DNA of 64,000 nt from Myxococcus stipitatus (GTDB lineage Bacteria > Myxococcota > Myxococcia > Myxococcales > Myxococcaceae). Both the position numbers and the translations under genes were made by a program. The notes beneath the pieces were generated by a model, which was not told the DNA's origin, did no database searches, and saw nothing but the letters and a program-made list of their open reading frames with translations. The stretch spans positions 186,001-250,000 of the forward strand of contig NZ_JAKCFI010000007.1 of the NCBI RefSeq assembly GCF_021412625.1, read 5' to 3'. This document shows, in pieces, positions 1 to 8,645 of this stretch. Each line of letters begins with the position of its first letter. The stretch's first letter is position 1.

Positions 1-2
1 CG

Positions 3-164
3 GGCCGGCACCTGCTGGTGACCGTCTTCCAATCCCACGAAGGAGGGCCCGCAGGTGGAGCCCTGGAGGTCTTCCGTGTGCAACCAGGGAATCAGGCTCG
101 ACTCCATCACGTGGGTCGCATCCCGATGCCACATGGCGTTCACCATGTGCGGATTTCGCACTGA
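3..164 (+). CDS. C-terminal fragment of an unidentified protein, cut by the window edge
   Basis: An open frame enters from the left edge and stops with TGA at 162-164, giving 53 residues. The peptide (starts GRHLLVTVFQSHEGG, later ALEVFRVQPG and HVGRIPMPHGVHHVRIS) has the alternating hydrophobic pattern of beta strands. Its codons favour G/C in third position, as a real high-GC gene would. I do not recognise the family, and the start lies outside the window. The frame overlaps nothing else that looks coding. It could be a beta-propeller-like repeat protein, but that is only an impression. Confidence 0.45.
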   Translation, partial: GRHLLVTVFQSHEGGPAGGALEVFRVQPGNQARLHHVGRIPMPHGVHHVRISH

Positions 165-340
165 GGCGTCCTCGCATTCCAGCAACGCTTGGGTCACCAC
201 CCTGCGACGACGACACCACCTCCCCGCCTTCGCGACTCTCCAATTATTTCCAGCTATTCCGCTAAAAGCCGGAAGCGCACTTCGACGCACGCGAGCTTCC
301 TTCATGGGGCTCGGTCCGGACCAAGGGAACGGGAGAAGTC

Positions 341-1445
341 ATGAAGCGTTTGACGTGGACAATGACCGCCACGCGATGGTTGTTCATGGGCTGGCTCACA
401 GGCACGGATTCACGGCCACGGTGGCCGTGTGCAATCAAGGCACGCTGCCTGCCTATGACGCCTTCATCGAATTCTATCTCTTCATCGATGGTGAGCTGTC
501 ATTGCCCCAGCCCGGCCCCCTACCGGCAGTTCAGCAATCGATTGGTGGCGCGGCGCTCGGACTCCTCGACCCAGGCGAATGCACGACACGGCAAGGACCG
601 CTCGCCGCGCATCTGCCGCCGGCATCCTCGGGAGACGGGGCGTACTTCCTGGGTGCCATCGTGGACGCCACCGAGGTCGTCGAGGAGCCCCTGGAGGACA
701 ACAACAGCGCCACGCGCCGCTTCGCCTCCCTTCCTCCCCTGGCCACTCCCGACGACACCTCCCTCTTCTTCGGCGCCATCGTCGATGACCCGGACTCGCT
801 TCCCGAGCTGCGCGAGGACAACAACGCCCTCGCCTCTCACCGCCTCGGCGTCGGCAACGGGCCCGACCTCGTCGTCTCCTCCTTGAGTGACCCCTCCAGC
901 ATTCGCCAGGGGGACCCTCTCACCTCCTCCGTCACCGTCTGCAACCAGGGGAGTCCAGTCCTCCTTCCTCCGTCCGCCTCTACCTCTCCCTCGACGACTC
1001 ACTCGCCCTGCCTCACCCCTCCTCCAGTCCCTGGCCTCCTCCGCCTCCTCCCACCGACCAGCTCGCCTTCACCAGCGTCCCCATCCCCTCTCTCCAGCAG
1101 GGCGAGTGCACCACCCGCTCCGCCTATGGGCCGGCCCAGCTTCCTCCCGCCTCCCAGGAGGACGGCCCCTTCTTCCTCGCCGCCATCGTCGATGACCCGG
1201 ACTCCGCCTTCGAGCTGCGCGAGGACAACAACGCCTTCGTCCATGGCCTCATCGGCGTCGGCAGCGGGCCTGACCTCGTCGTCACGACGGTGACGGGCCC
1301 GTTCGCCGTGTACCGGGATGCCGCGTTCACCGCGTCGATCCGTGTCTGCAACCAGGGCACCGATCCCAGCACCCAAACCTCGGTATCGGTGTACCTCTCC
1401 ATGGACACCGACCTGACACCCGACCTGTCCATGCCCTTCTGGTAG
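341..1445 (+). pseudogene. CARDB-repeat secreted protein, broken by two frame changes
   Basis: An ATG at 341 follows a purine-rich ribosome site (GGGAGAAG) and encodes a signal-peptide-like start, MKRLTWTMTATRWLFMGWLTG, in frame 2. From about 410 to 960 the recognisable protein continues in frame 1, with VAVCNQGT, LDPGECTT, LEDNN and NGPDLVVSS. From about 960 to the TAG at 1443-1445 it continues in frame 3, with QQGECTTRSAYGPAQLPPAS, ELREDNN, GPDLVVTTVTG and IRVCNQGT. These repeats match the CARDB pattern (PDLVV ... VCNQG ... GEC ... DNN) common in myxobacterial secreted proteins. Two frame changes plus an apparent loss between the signal peptide and the first repeat make an intact product unlikely. 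The last repeat is also cut short. Confidence 0.7.
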
Positions 1446-1485
1446 CCCCAAGAGAAAGGGGCAGGCACCGATGGGTGCCTGCCCC
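1446..1485 (-). terminator. Rho-independent terminator of the DUF1501 operon
   Basis: A perfect 12-bp stem (GGGGCAGGCACC 1458-1469 with GGTGCCTGCCCC 1474-1485) encloses a 4-nt loop. Read on the minus strand it is followed by TTTCTCTT, so it fits the end of the operon that stops at 1530. It may also stop transcripts coming from the CARDB remnant on the plus strand, although that side lacks a T-run. Confidence 0.6.
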
Positions 1486-1529
1486 ACGTTCTCGTGACAA
1501 TCCCCGCGTCGGACCGACGAAGGAGAGCC

Positions 1530-3107
1530 CTACCCCTTCCGGAGGCCCACGACCTCGCCGTAACCACCGGGGATGAAGAACTCGTGCGTCTCCATGCCCA
1601 TGATGCGCAGCGCGGTGGTGACGACATCGGCGGACCTCGGGACGCGCTTCGACGTCTGTCCCGTCTCCTCGATGATGTCCACCGGGACGCCCAGGCCGCG
1701 CGTCGTGTAGGAGCCGACCTGGCGGTTCCCAGCCACGTTGCCGCCGGCGAAGAAGACCGACGTGTACGGGTGGTGATCATCCGGCAGGACGTAGTTTCCG
1801 TCCGACCCGCGGAAGGCCCAGCTCCGGCCGAACTCGCTCATCACCAGCACGAGGGTGTCGTCGAGCAGCGTCTTGCCCGGCTTGCCCGGCGCGGGCGTGT
1901 TCTTCATCTCCCCCAGGAACCGCGCGATGCAGTCCATGAGGCCGCGGCCGTGCGCGCTGCTGTAGGCATGGCCCGACCCGTTGTGCGTGTCGAAGTCGAG
2001 CTTGAGCGACACATGCACGGAGGTGCACAGGTCCGACTTGAGCAGGCGCAGCGCCATGTCCATCCGAGGGTCGAGCCCCGTGAGGTGGAAGTTCGCGAGG
2101 CCGAACGTGTAGGTGAACGTCTCGTTCAGGTAGCTCGACAGGTACGCGGGCCGGTTCGTCTTCAGCGTGTCGATCCCCTGGGTGCCCTCCAGCTTGGACA
2201 CGACATCCGTCGCCAGCACGCGGGAGACGGACGACAGGGACCCATGGAGGCCCTCCAGGTAGCTGTCCACCTTCGCCGTGGAGCGGCCGATGAACGGCCG
2301 CGCCTGGGTGAGGGAGTAGCGCTCCACCGTCGTCGTCTTCAAGGTGCTGCCCGTGGGCTCGCCGCGGGCGTTCAGCTCGGCGCCCTCGGTGCGCGCATCC
2401 AGGCCGGTCCACCAGGCGTTGTCCGCGGGCTTCGCCGAGAGCATCGGCTTGAGCGCCTCGAGGGACGGGACCTGGACCGGCGAGGCGTGGGAAGGCAACC
2501 CCATGCCGACCGGCGTGCCACGCTCTCCGGCGACGACGACGAACGGCAACGGACGCGTCTCCCGGTGCTTCTCGTACAGGTGGTTCGCGATGATCGAGTG
2601 CACGGCGGGGGCTCGATAGTCCGAGCCGGCGACGCCGCACATCGCGGAGATGAAGGCGCTCGCGTGGTCATTGGTTCCCTGGTCGATGCCATGCAGCGCG
2701 CTGAACTGCTCATGCAGGGCGAAGTGCTTGTAGCCGTACATGAGCGGACTGAAGTTTCCGCGCGCGGCGGGGTCCGCGGGGTTCCACGACTGCCAGGTCC
2801 GCAGCGGCTTGTAGGGACCATTCGCGGGCGCCAGGTCCACCAGCTTGCTCGGCTCGAAGAAGCAGGGCTCGCTGCTGTAACCGCCGGCCCCCGGCATGCA
2901 GGCCGGGATGTCCGCGTCCTCCAAGGGGTTGAAGTAGTACGCGGGTCTGAAGCCGCCCGGGATGTAGATGACCGCGAGCCGGGAGGGCAGGTCCGAGTCC
3001 GCGGCGCGGGCGATGCCGGAGCGCAGCAGCCCCGCCCGGTCGAGGAGCGCGAGCTGCCCTGCTCCGAGGGCCCACTTGAGCAGTGTGCGGCGAGAGGTGT
3101 TCGGCAT
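1530..3107 (-). CDS. DUF1501 family secreted protein
   Basis: This 525-aa protein begins with a twin-arginine-like leader (SRRTLLKWALGAGQLALL, near residues 5-22), so export in folded form is likely. The C-terminal half carries LVLVMSEFGRS followed by a DDHHPYTS segment, the hallmark of the DUF1501 family, which is distantly related to sulfatases and alkaline phosphatases. Other landmarks are an early IYIPGGFRPAYYF segment and a DFDTHNGSGHA metal-site-like segment. The enzymatic activity of the family is not established. It is the last gene of a three-gene operon, 12 bp after the cytochrome-like lipoprotein, and in other bacteria such genes also sit beside cytochrome-like DUF1592-type genes. 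The family call is firm; the function is unknown. Confidence 0.85.
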   Translation of the reverse strand: MPNTSRRTLLKWALGAGQLALLDRAGLLRSGIARAADSDLPSRLAVIYIPGGFRPAYYFNPLEDADIPACMPGAGGYSSEPCFFEPSKLVDLAPANGPYKPLRTWQSWNPADPAARGNFSPLMYGYKHFALHEQFSALHGIDQGTNDHASAFISAMCGVAGSDYRAPAVHSIIANHLYEKHRETRPLPFVVVAGERGTPVGMGLPSHASPVQVPSLEALKPMLSAKPADNAWWTGLDARTEGAELNARGEPTGSTLKTTTVERYSLTQARPFIGRSTAKVDSYLEGLHGSLSSVSRVLATDVVSKLEGTQGIDTLKTNRPAYLSSYLNETFTYTFGLANFHLTGLDPRMDMALRLLKSDLCTSVHVSLKLDFDTHNGSGHAYSSAHGRGLMDCIARFLGEMKNTPAPGKPGKTLLDDTLVLVMSEFGRSWAFRGSDGNYVLPDDHHPYTSVFFAGGNVAGNRQVGSYTTRGLGVPVDIIEETGQTSKRVPRSADVVTTALRIMGMETHEFFIPGGYGEVVGLRKG

Positions 3108-3119
3108 GGGGTCCTCGTC

Positions 3120-4172
3120 TCAGTAGGTGATCCACAACGGGTGGCGAACGAGCGCGGCGCAGACGCCCACCCAGGCCAGGCGCGTGCTCTGCTTCTCCAG
3201 CGGGAGGTAGACCTGCTCGAACAGCGCCGTCAGCTCGGCATCCGAGGGCGACTGCCCCAGCATGCGCAGATAGAGGTTGCGCAGGTTCTTCTTCACCAGG
3301 TCCGGACTCTTGGTGGAGTTGTCGGCGAGCGTCACGTAGCGCAGCACGGCCGTGTTGTTCGTCTTGTCCACGGCGCGTCCGCACCAGGCTTGCGACATCT
3401 GGACCAGCGTCTGCCCGGCGGAGGGACCGAAGACCGCGTCCTTCTTGCGGTACGTGAGCGAGTTGCCACCTCCGAGCCCCTCGTAGCGCTCGACGGCGCG
3501 CAGGTCGGAGACGTACTCGCCGGAGATGCCAGGAGCCCAGTCCCCCGGCCAGATGAAGAACTTGTTCCAGTTCACGACGTAGGCGCGGTTGCGCCAGTCG
3601 GGGTTGCTGGTGCTGACGAAGTCCTCGAGGGTGAGCCCGAGCTGGTCCATCAGGCTCACCACCATCTCCTCGGCGGAGAGCCGGCGGACGCGGAACTCCG
3701 TGGGCGACGGGACGTCGAGCTGCTCGGTGGGCTCGGGCAGTTCGCGGATCCAGTCCTCGACCTGGGCGATGGTCATCGTGACCCGGCCGCTGGCGACGAG
3801 GTCGTCGTAGGGCTGGCCTGGCGGCATCTGGGGATAACTGCCAGGAGCGTTGCCCTTGAGCATCTGGACGAGGAGGCTGTTCGCTGGATCCCCGCGCTTG
3901 ACGTACTTCTCGTTGTAGACGAGCCCACTCTCGAACGCCGCGAGCGAGGCGAAGATGGGCTTGTTCCCGTTGACGTGACAGCCCTCGCAAGCGGGAGCGA
4001 GCGCCAGCCGGACGGCGTCGTTGTCGTTCTTCGCGGCACAGGTGGTGCCACCGTCGTCGGGGGGATTCCCGGTCCCCTGCTTGACGGAGCCCTCGCCGAA
4101 GCAGCTGGCCAGGGTGAGTGGGAGGGAGAGGAGGACGGCGGCGGCGAGGAATGAACGCGAGCTGGACATCAC
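3120..4172 (-). CDS. cytochrome c-like lipoprotein with one CxxCH haem motif
   Basis: A 350-aa protein with a lipoprotein signal (LPLTLASC, cysteine near residue 23), so it is probably anchored in an envelope membrane. One CEGCH haem-attachment motif lies around residue 63 in a cytochrome-c-like segment, followed by the MPPG context typical of planctomycete-type cytochrome domains. The rest (SPTEFRVRRLSAEEMVVSLMD onward) resembles the all-helical regions of DUF1592/DUF1549-type proteins. Its ATG overlaps the stop of the upstream gene (ATGA at 4169-4172), so translation is coupled. A role in a surface redox or degradative complex is inferred from the family and not shown by the sequence. Confidence 0.75.
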   Translation of the reverse strand: MMSSSRSFLAAAVLLSLPLTLASCFGEGSVKQGTGNPPDDGGTTCAAKNDNDAVRLALAPACEGCHVNGNKPIFASLAAFESGLVYNEKYVKRGDPANSLLVQMLKGNAPGSYPQMPPGQPYDDLVASGRVTMTIAQVEDWIRELPEPTEQLDVPSPTEFRVRRLSAEEMVVSLMDQLGLTLEDFVSTSNPDWRNRAYVVNWNKFFIWPGDWAPGISGEYVSDLRAVERYEGLGGGNSLTYRKKDAVFGPSAGQTLVQMSQAWCGRAVDKTNNTAVLRYVTLADNSTKSPDLVKKNLRNLYLRMLGQSPSDAELTALFEQVYLPLEKQSTRLAWVGVCAALVRHPLWITY

Positions 4173-6010
4173 AGGCCCCTCCGCAGCTCGGGCTGCTCGA
4201 AGAGATAGCGGATGAAGGGACGGACCTTGCGGTCTCCCGCGACGAACTCCCGTGAGAGCTTGTCGATGAAGCCCTTCTCCGTGGCGGGGTTCAGGTCCCG
4301 ACCGATGACCAGCGAGTAGAGCTTGCGCACGGCGCAGCGGTCGAACTCACCGGAGCGGATGAGGAGCTTGCCGAAGCCCAGGGGGCCTGCCGTCCCGTCG
4401 CCGTGTTCTCCCAGCAGCGTGTACGACTCCGGCATCGCGTCGAGCATGATGGCCTCCGGGTTGGTCTTGAGCTGCTCGGGGGTGACCGGCGTCAGCACGG
4501 TGTTCGGGACGAACGCGTTCCTCCAGCGCGCGCCAGGCGAGGAGCCATCGTAGGGATAGCGGCCGGAGATCCACTCCGCGGTGATGCGGTGCTTGCCCAC
4601 CCCGGGCAGGAACGGCCAGGGGACGTAGTAGCTGGCGTGCGGGGTGAAGTCCCAGCGCTTGAAGTAGATGGCCGCGGGGTCGAGCGTCTTGTGGCAATGC
4701 AGGCACGTCCCGCCCGTGGCCGGGTCGATCTCCAACGGCGGGAAGTGCACGTCGGCGGGAGGCGGCGAGAAGTTCTGGCAGGCGAAGATCTCCAGGAACC
4801 GGGCGGCGCGGACGCGCTCGCGGGGGAACGAGGACATCGACCCCATCATGGTGAGCACGCCCGCGGCGGCCATTCCCTGGATCTGCTCGGTGGTGGTGCG
4901 CGGGTCGAAGCGGAAGGCGCGGTCGATGCTGCCGGAGCGCGAGCGGTCCGGGGTGAGCGAGAGGTGGAACGGCTCCAACTCCTCCACGACGAACTCGCGC
5001 CACGCCTGGGGGTCGTTCGGCGTGGGGTGCATGGGGTCGCGGGGCGCGTTGCCCACGTCCGGGCGCCACCAGGTGGTGTTGGCGTCGGTCTGCTTGCTGC
5101 CGCCCATGTTGCGACCGAAGCGGACATAGAGCGCGCGCAGCCAGTTGGTCCCGACGGAGTAGTTGCCGATGACCAGGTCCGAGAGGGGTCGGTCGTGCCA
5201 CGCGAGGTGCGCGAACAGACGCGCGGGCTCCTCGTAGGGGTGACGGCGTTGACTGGTCAGGCCGCCGGTGCCAGTGCTGTTCAGGCCGGCGATCGGCGAA
5301 CACCACACCAGGTTGGGCCCACACCCACAGCCACGGGGAAGACCGGGGTCGTAGTAGCCGCCCGAGGCGACGCCGCAGTCGTAGACGGTGCCATTGCTGG
5401 AGTCGGTGACCGTCTTCGTGTCGGAGCCGGCGGCGCCGAGGACCTGGACGGTGGTGCCCGGAGCCCACCAGGGCTCGACCTCGCGGACCACCGGGACCGC
5501 CGGTTGGCCGGCGTGGTCCTTGTCGTTGCACTGTTGCCCGGGATCCCCGGAGGGGAACTCGTTCACGGCGTAGTACGCGCCGGGGTGGAGGGAGCTGTCC
5601 GCGCAGCGGAACAGGTGACCGGACATGTCGCCCTGGTACGCGTCACCGACGGCACCCGTGGTGTAGGCGCCCACGGTGATCCAGTCGTGCCCGAAGTTCA
5701 CCATCCGTTCGTAGAACTTCGGCGACGCGAGCACCTCGTCGAGCGTCGAACGCAGAATCGAGGCGCGGGCCGCGGGAGTGGCGGCGGCCTCCATGGCCTC
5801 GTACTGCTCGACGGTCGGCGTGGAGCCCGTGAGGCCGAGCACGATGCGCCGCAGCAAGCGCGTATCGCTCATCTGGTCGTTGGGGGGATCGACCGGTCCG
5901 GACGGCTCGGGTTCACATTGCTGCGCATGCGCGTCGGGCCCGAAGAGGCCGGACGTCGCGAACAGCACGGCCGCGAGGGCCGCGCTCTTCCAGGGCAGGT
6001 GCCAGTGCAT
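4169..6010 (-). CDS. secreted DUF1592/DUF1588-like protein with a CxxCH motif
   Basis: I place the start at the ATG at 6010 because it opens a clear Sec signal peptide (MHWHLPWKSAALAAVLFATS, cleavage after DAHA). An in-frame ATG at 6100 would add 30 residues ahead of the signal. No good ribosome site precedes 6010. The mature protein is about 585 aa. It has a helical N-terminal part (MSDTRLLRRIVLGLTG), a middle part ending in LEIFACQNFSPPP, and a CLHCHKTLDP haem motif at about residue 430. This arrangement fits the DUF1592/DUF1588/DUF1585 cytochrome-like families. It is the first gene of the operon with the two downstream minus-strand genes. Confidence 0.7.
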   Translation of the reverse strand: MHWHLPWKSAALAAVLFATSGLFGPDAHAQQCEPEPSGPVDPPNDQMSDTRLLRRIVLGLTGSTPTVEQYEAMEAAATPAARASILRSTLDEVLASPKFYERMVNFGHDWITVGAYTTGAVGDAYQGDMSGHLFRCADSSLHPGAYYAVNEFPSGDPGQQCNDKDHAGQPAVPVVREVEPWWAPGTTVQVLGAAGSDTKTVTDSSNGTVYDCGVASGGYYDPGLPRGCGCGPNLVWCSPIAGLNSTGTGGLTSQRRHPYEEPARLFAHLAWHDRPLSDLVIGNYSVGTNWLRALYVRFGRNMGGSKQTDANTTWWRPDVGNAPRDPMHPTPNDPQAWREFVVEELEPFHLSLTPDRSRSGSIDRAFRFDPRTTTEQIQGMAAAGVLTMMGSMSSFPRERVRAARFLEIFACQNFSPPPADVHFPPLEIDPATGGTCLHCHKTLDPAAIYFKRWDFTPHASYYVPWPFLPGVGKHRITAEWISGRYPYDGSSPGARWRNAFVPNTVLTPVTPEQLKTNPEAIMLDAMPESYTLLGEHGDGTAGPLGFGKLLIRSGEFDRCAVRKLYSLVIGRDLNPATEKGFIDKLSREFVAGDRKVRPFIRYLFEQPELRRGL

Positions 6011-6319
6011 ACATGAAACAGTAGCACCGTTTGTCACATCCGCGAATCCCGGAGTTCGTCTGTCATTCCGCGAGAATGAGGGGTGGAGTCCCCTCCACAT
6101 CCTGTCTGTCTTTTCTGGTGTCCGCGCCCATCAGGTGAGGGTGGACTCTCCACCACACCTGACTGTCGACCACGACACGGGACAGCGGAGGGGGCTCGCC
6201 ACCCAGAGCGAACGCGCGGAGCGAAAACGTGTGCCCCCGCCCGTGGAGAGGGAGATGATACCGCCGCGGCTCCGACATCGGCGCCGAGGCCGCCCCACCC
6301 CTCCTCCCCGGATCCGTCC
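6011..6319. promoter_or_regulatory. divergent intergenic region with a duplicated small palindrome
   Basis: These 309 bp separate the cytochrome/DUF1501 operon (minus) from the threonine-synthase-like gene (plus) and contain no convincing gene. Two related palindromes lie 58 bp apart: GTGGAG-tccc-CTCCAC at 6083-6098 and GTGGA-ctc-TCCAC at 6141-6153. Each is followed by a similar stretch (CATCCTGTCTGTC and CACACCTGACTGTC). They could be a repeated operator or small extragenic hairpins. I cannot place a convincing -35/-10 pair here. Confidence 0.35.
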
Positions 6320-7567
6320 ATGGCCCGCCAGCACATCCACCGACTCACGTGCCTGCGCTGTGGCAGGCACCACGCCCCCGAGTCGTCCTCCACGTGCGAC
6401 GCCTGTGGACTCGAGGGCATCCTCGACGTGGAGTATGACTACGAGCGCGTCGCGAGCACGATGACCCCGGAGGCCCTGCGCTCGCGCGCCGCGAACCACT
6501 GGCGGTATTGGGAGCTGCTCCCCTTGAGCGATGGGACGCGTCCCCCCTCGCTCCACCTGGGCATGACGCCCGTCGACGAAGCACCACGTCTGGCCGCGGC
6601 GCTCGGCCTGCGCTCGCTGCGGCTCAAGGACGAGACGCGCAATCCCACCTGCTCCTTCAAGGACCGCGCGAGCTCCGTCGGGGTGCTCAGGGCGCGCGAG
6701 GAGGGGCGCGCGGCCATCGCCTGCGCCTCCACCGGCAACGCCGCCTCCTCACTCGCGGGCTTCTCCGCCGCCGTGGGGCTGGAGAGCTTCATCTTCGTCC
6801 CCGCGCGCGCGCCCGAGCCGAAGCTGGCCCAGCTGCTCGTCTTCGGGGCCCACGTCGTCCGCGTCCAGGCCACCTACGACGACGCCTGGGAGCTGTGCCA
6901 GGCCGCCTGCGAGCGCTACGGCTGGTACAACCGCAACTGCGCGGTGAACCCCTACCTGGTCGAGGGCAAGAAGACCGCGGGCCTGGAGCTCGCCGAACAG
7001 CTGGGAGCGGACCTCCCCGACTGGGTCGTGGTCTCCGTGGGAGATGGGTGCACGCTGGGCGGCGTGTGGAAGGGCCTCCAGCAGATGCACCGCCTGGGGT
7101 TCATCCCGCGCCTGCCGCGCTTGCTCGGCGTCCAGGCCGCAGGCAGCCCCGCGGTGGCCCGGGCCTTCGCCGCTGGAGCGGACACCCTGCCCGACGCCGG
7201 AGCGGACACGCTGGCGGACTCCATCGCCGTCTCCCGGCCCCGCAACTGGCGCCGCGCCGTGCGCGCCGTGCGCGAGTCCCACGGCACCCTGGTGTGCGTG
7301 GAGGACGCGGAGATCCTTGAGGCCATGCGCGACACGGCCCGCCTCTCCGCCATCTTCCCCGAACCCGCCGCCGCCGCCGCCACCGCCGGGCTCGCCCGCG
7401 CCGTGCGCGAAGGCACCGTGCACCCGCGCGAGAGCGCGGTCGTGCTGGTCACCGGCAACGGCCTCAAGGACACCCGCGCCGCGCTCCAGGCCACGCGCCC
7501 GCCCCTGGACCTGCCACCGGACCTCGACGCGCTCGACACGGCCCTGCGGGAGCACCGGCTCCTGTAG
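6320..7567 (+). CDS. threonine-synthase-like PLP-dependent enzyme with N-terminal zinc ribbon
   Basis: A 415-aa fold-type II PLP enzyme. The PLP lysine is K114 in NPTCSFKDRASS, followed by the substrate loop ASTGNAASSLAGFSA and a glycine-rich phosphate-binding segment SVGDGCTLGG. The N-terminus has two CxxC pairs (C11/C14 and C26/C29), a zinc-ribbon-like knuckle seen in some threonine synthases. The family converts O-phosphohomoserine to threonine. The ATG at 6320 starts at the zinc ribbon, but its ribosome site is weak. The gene converges on sbnB with a 23-bp gap, so it may be a housekeeping neighbour or a precursor gene for the lipopeptide cluster. The substrate is not evident from sequence. 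Confidence 0.75.
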   Translation: MARQHIHRLTCLRCGRHHAPESSSTCDACGLEGILDVEYDYERVASTMTPEALRSRAANHWRYWELLPLSDGTRPPSLHLGMTPVDEAPRLAAALGLRSLRLKDETRNPTCSFKDRASSVGVLRAREEGRAAIACASTGNAASSLAGFSAAVGLESFIFVPARAPEPKLAQLLVFGAHVVRVQATYDDAWELCQAACERYGWYNRNCAVNPYLVEGKKTAGLELAEQLGADLPDWVVVSVGDGCTLGGVWKGLQQMHRLGFIPRLPRLLGVQAAGSPAVARAFAAGADTLPDAGADTLADSIAVSRPRNWRRAVRAVRESHGTLVCVEDAEILEAMRDTARLSAIFPEPAAAAATAGLARAVREGTVHPRESAVVLVTGNGLKDTRAALQATRPPLDLPPDLDALDTALREHRLL

Positions 7568-7590
7568 GGCCGCGCCCCCGCGCCGGCGCC

Positions 7591-8604
7591 TCAGCGCGTC
7601 AGCTCGGAGAAGAAGTCGGCGATGCGCACGTCCTGCCCGGTCGCGACCGCCTCGTCGTAGACCCACTTGCCCACCGCGAGGTCCAGCACGCCCAGGCCGA
7701 ACGGCGAGAAGATGATGGGCTTGTCCCTCGCCACCTGGCACCGCCCCCGGATGAGCTGCGCGAGCGTCCCCGTGACGAACTCGCGGTTGCCCGTGAGCTT
7801 CTCGGCCAGGTGCGGAGACGTGTTGGCCTTCATCACGTGCTCCACGTCATCCACGATGTTGTAGGAGCGCAGCAGCAGCTCCGGCGCGATATCCCTCAGG
7901 GAGATGTTGAGCACGAGCGGGTTGTGCGCCAGCAGGCTCGCGTCGTGGACATAGGGCGCGGGCGCCACCGTGGCGAAGATGAGCAGCTCGCTGCCGCGCG
8001 CCACCGTCTCCAGGTCGTGAGCCACCACGACGCGCTGGTGACGCTGCTTGTCCACCACCTGGTTGGCGAAGCGGTCCGCCTCTCCAGGCGCGACGTCGTA
8101 GAGCAGCACCTCGTCCATCTCCCAGCCCATGCGCAGGAGGAAGGTGTAGAGGTAGCGGGCGATGAGGCCGTTGCCCACGAGCCCCACCGAGCGCACGCGG
8201 CGTGAGCGGCCATTCATCCACTCCGCCGCCAGCACCGCCGACCCCGCCGTGCGCGCCGCGGAGATGATGGACGACTCGAGGCAGGCGAACGGATAGCCCG
8301 TCTCGTAGCTGTTGAGCACCAGCACCGCCGAGGCCCTCGGAAAGCCCTTGGCCACGTTCTCCGGGTAGCTGGCGATCCACTTGATGCCCGACACGTCGAA
8401 CTCGCCGCCGAGGAACGCCGGCAGCGCGATGATGCGGTCCCTCGGCTTCTCCGGGAACAGCAGGAAGTAGCTGTCGGGATTGACCGACCGCTTGTCGTCG
8501 TGCGCGAGATACGCGGCCTCCACCTTGCGGACGCACTCCTCGACGCGCGAGTGGATGAGCTGGTGGATGACCTTGCCGGTGATGACGGAGAAGTTGAAGT
8601 CCAT
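7591..8604 (-). CDS. sbnB: SbnB-like N-(2-amino-2-carboxyethyl)-glutamate dehydrogenase (Dap biosynthesis)
   Basis: A 337-aa member of the ornithine cyclodeaminase/mu-crystallin family, with the Rossmann motif GLVGNGLIARY at residues 141-151. The region around FPEKPRDRIIALPAFLGG and GIKWIASYPEN is typical of SbnB-type enzymes. SbnB oxidatively cleaves N-(2-amino-2-carboxyethyl)-L-glutamate to L-2,3-diaminopropionate and 2-oxoglutarate using NAD. I chose the ATG at 8604; an upstream in-frame extension of 38 residues looks non-native. It lies 41 bp downstream of the SbnA-like gene on the same strand, so the two form an operon. The three diamino-acid-type A domains in the neighbouring NRPS give the pair an obvious purpose. 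Confidence 0.88.
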   Translation of the reverse strand: MDFNFSVITGKVIHQLIHSRVEECVRKVEAAYLAHDDKRSVNPDSYFLLFPEKPRDRIIALPAFLGGEFDVSGIKWIASYPENVAKGFPRASAVLVLNSYETGYPFACLESSIISAARTAGSAVLAAEWMNGRSRRVRSVGLVGNGLIARYLYTFLLRMGWEMDEVLLYDVAPGEADRFANQVVDKQRHQRVVVAHDLETVARGSELLIFATVAPAPYVHDASLLAHNPLVLNISLRDIAPELLLRSYNIVDDVEHVMKANTSPHLAEKLTGNREFVTGTLAQLIRGRCQVARDKPIIFSPFGLGVLDLAVGKWVYDEAVATGQDVRIADFFSELTR

Positions 8605-8645
8605 GCGAGAGGCGGTTCGCGGGGGATGTCGAGTGGAGGGCGGAG

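Noticed and set aside
55-110. VCNQG-like segment near the left edge, as if another CARDB repeat
   Set aside because: The frame that runs in from the edge and ends at 164 reads FRVQPGNQ there and looks better. A single five-residue match is not enough.
1494-4154. Plus-strand open frame of 886 codons
   Set aside because: It runs antisense to the DUF1501 and cytochrome-like genes, whose families are recognisable. The plus-strand peptide is low-complexity with no motif.
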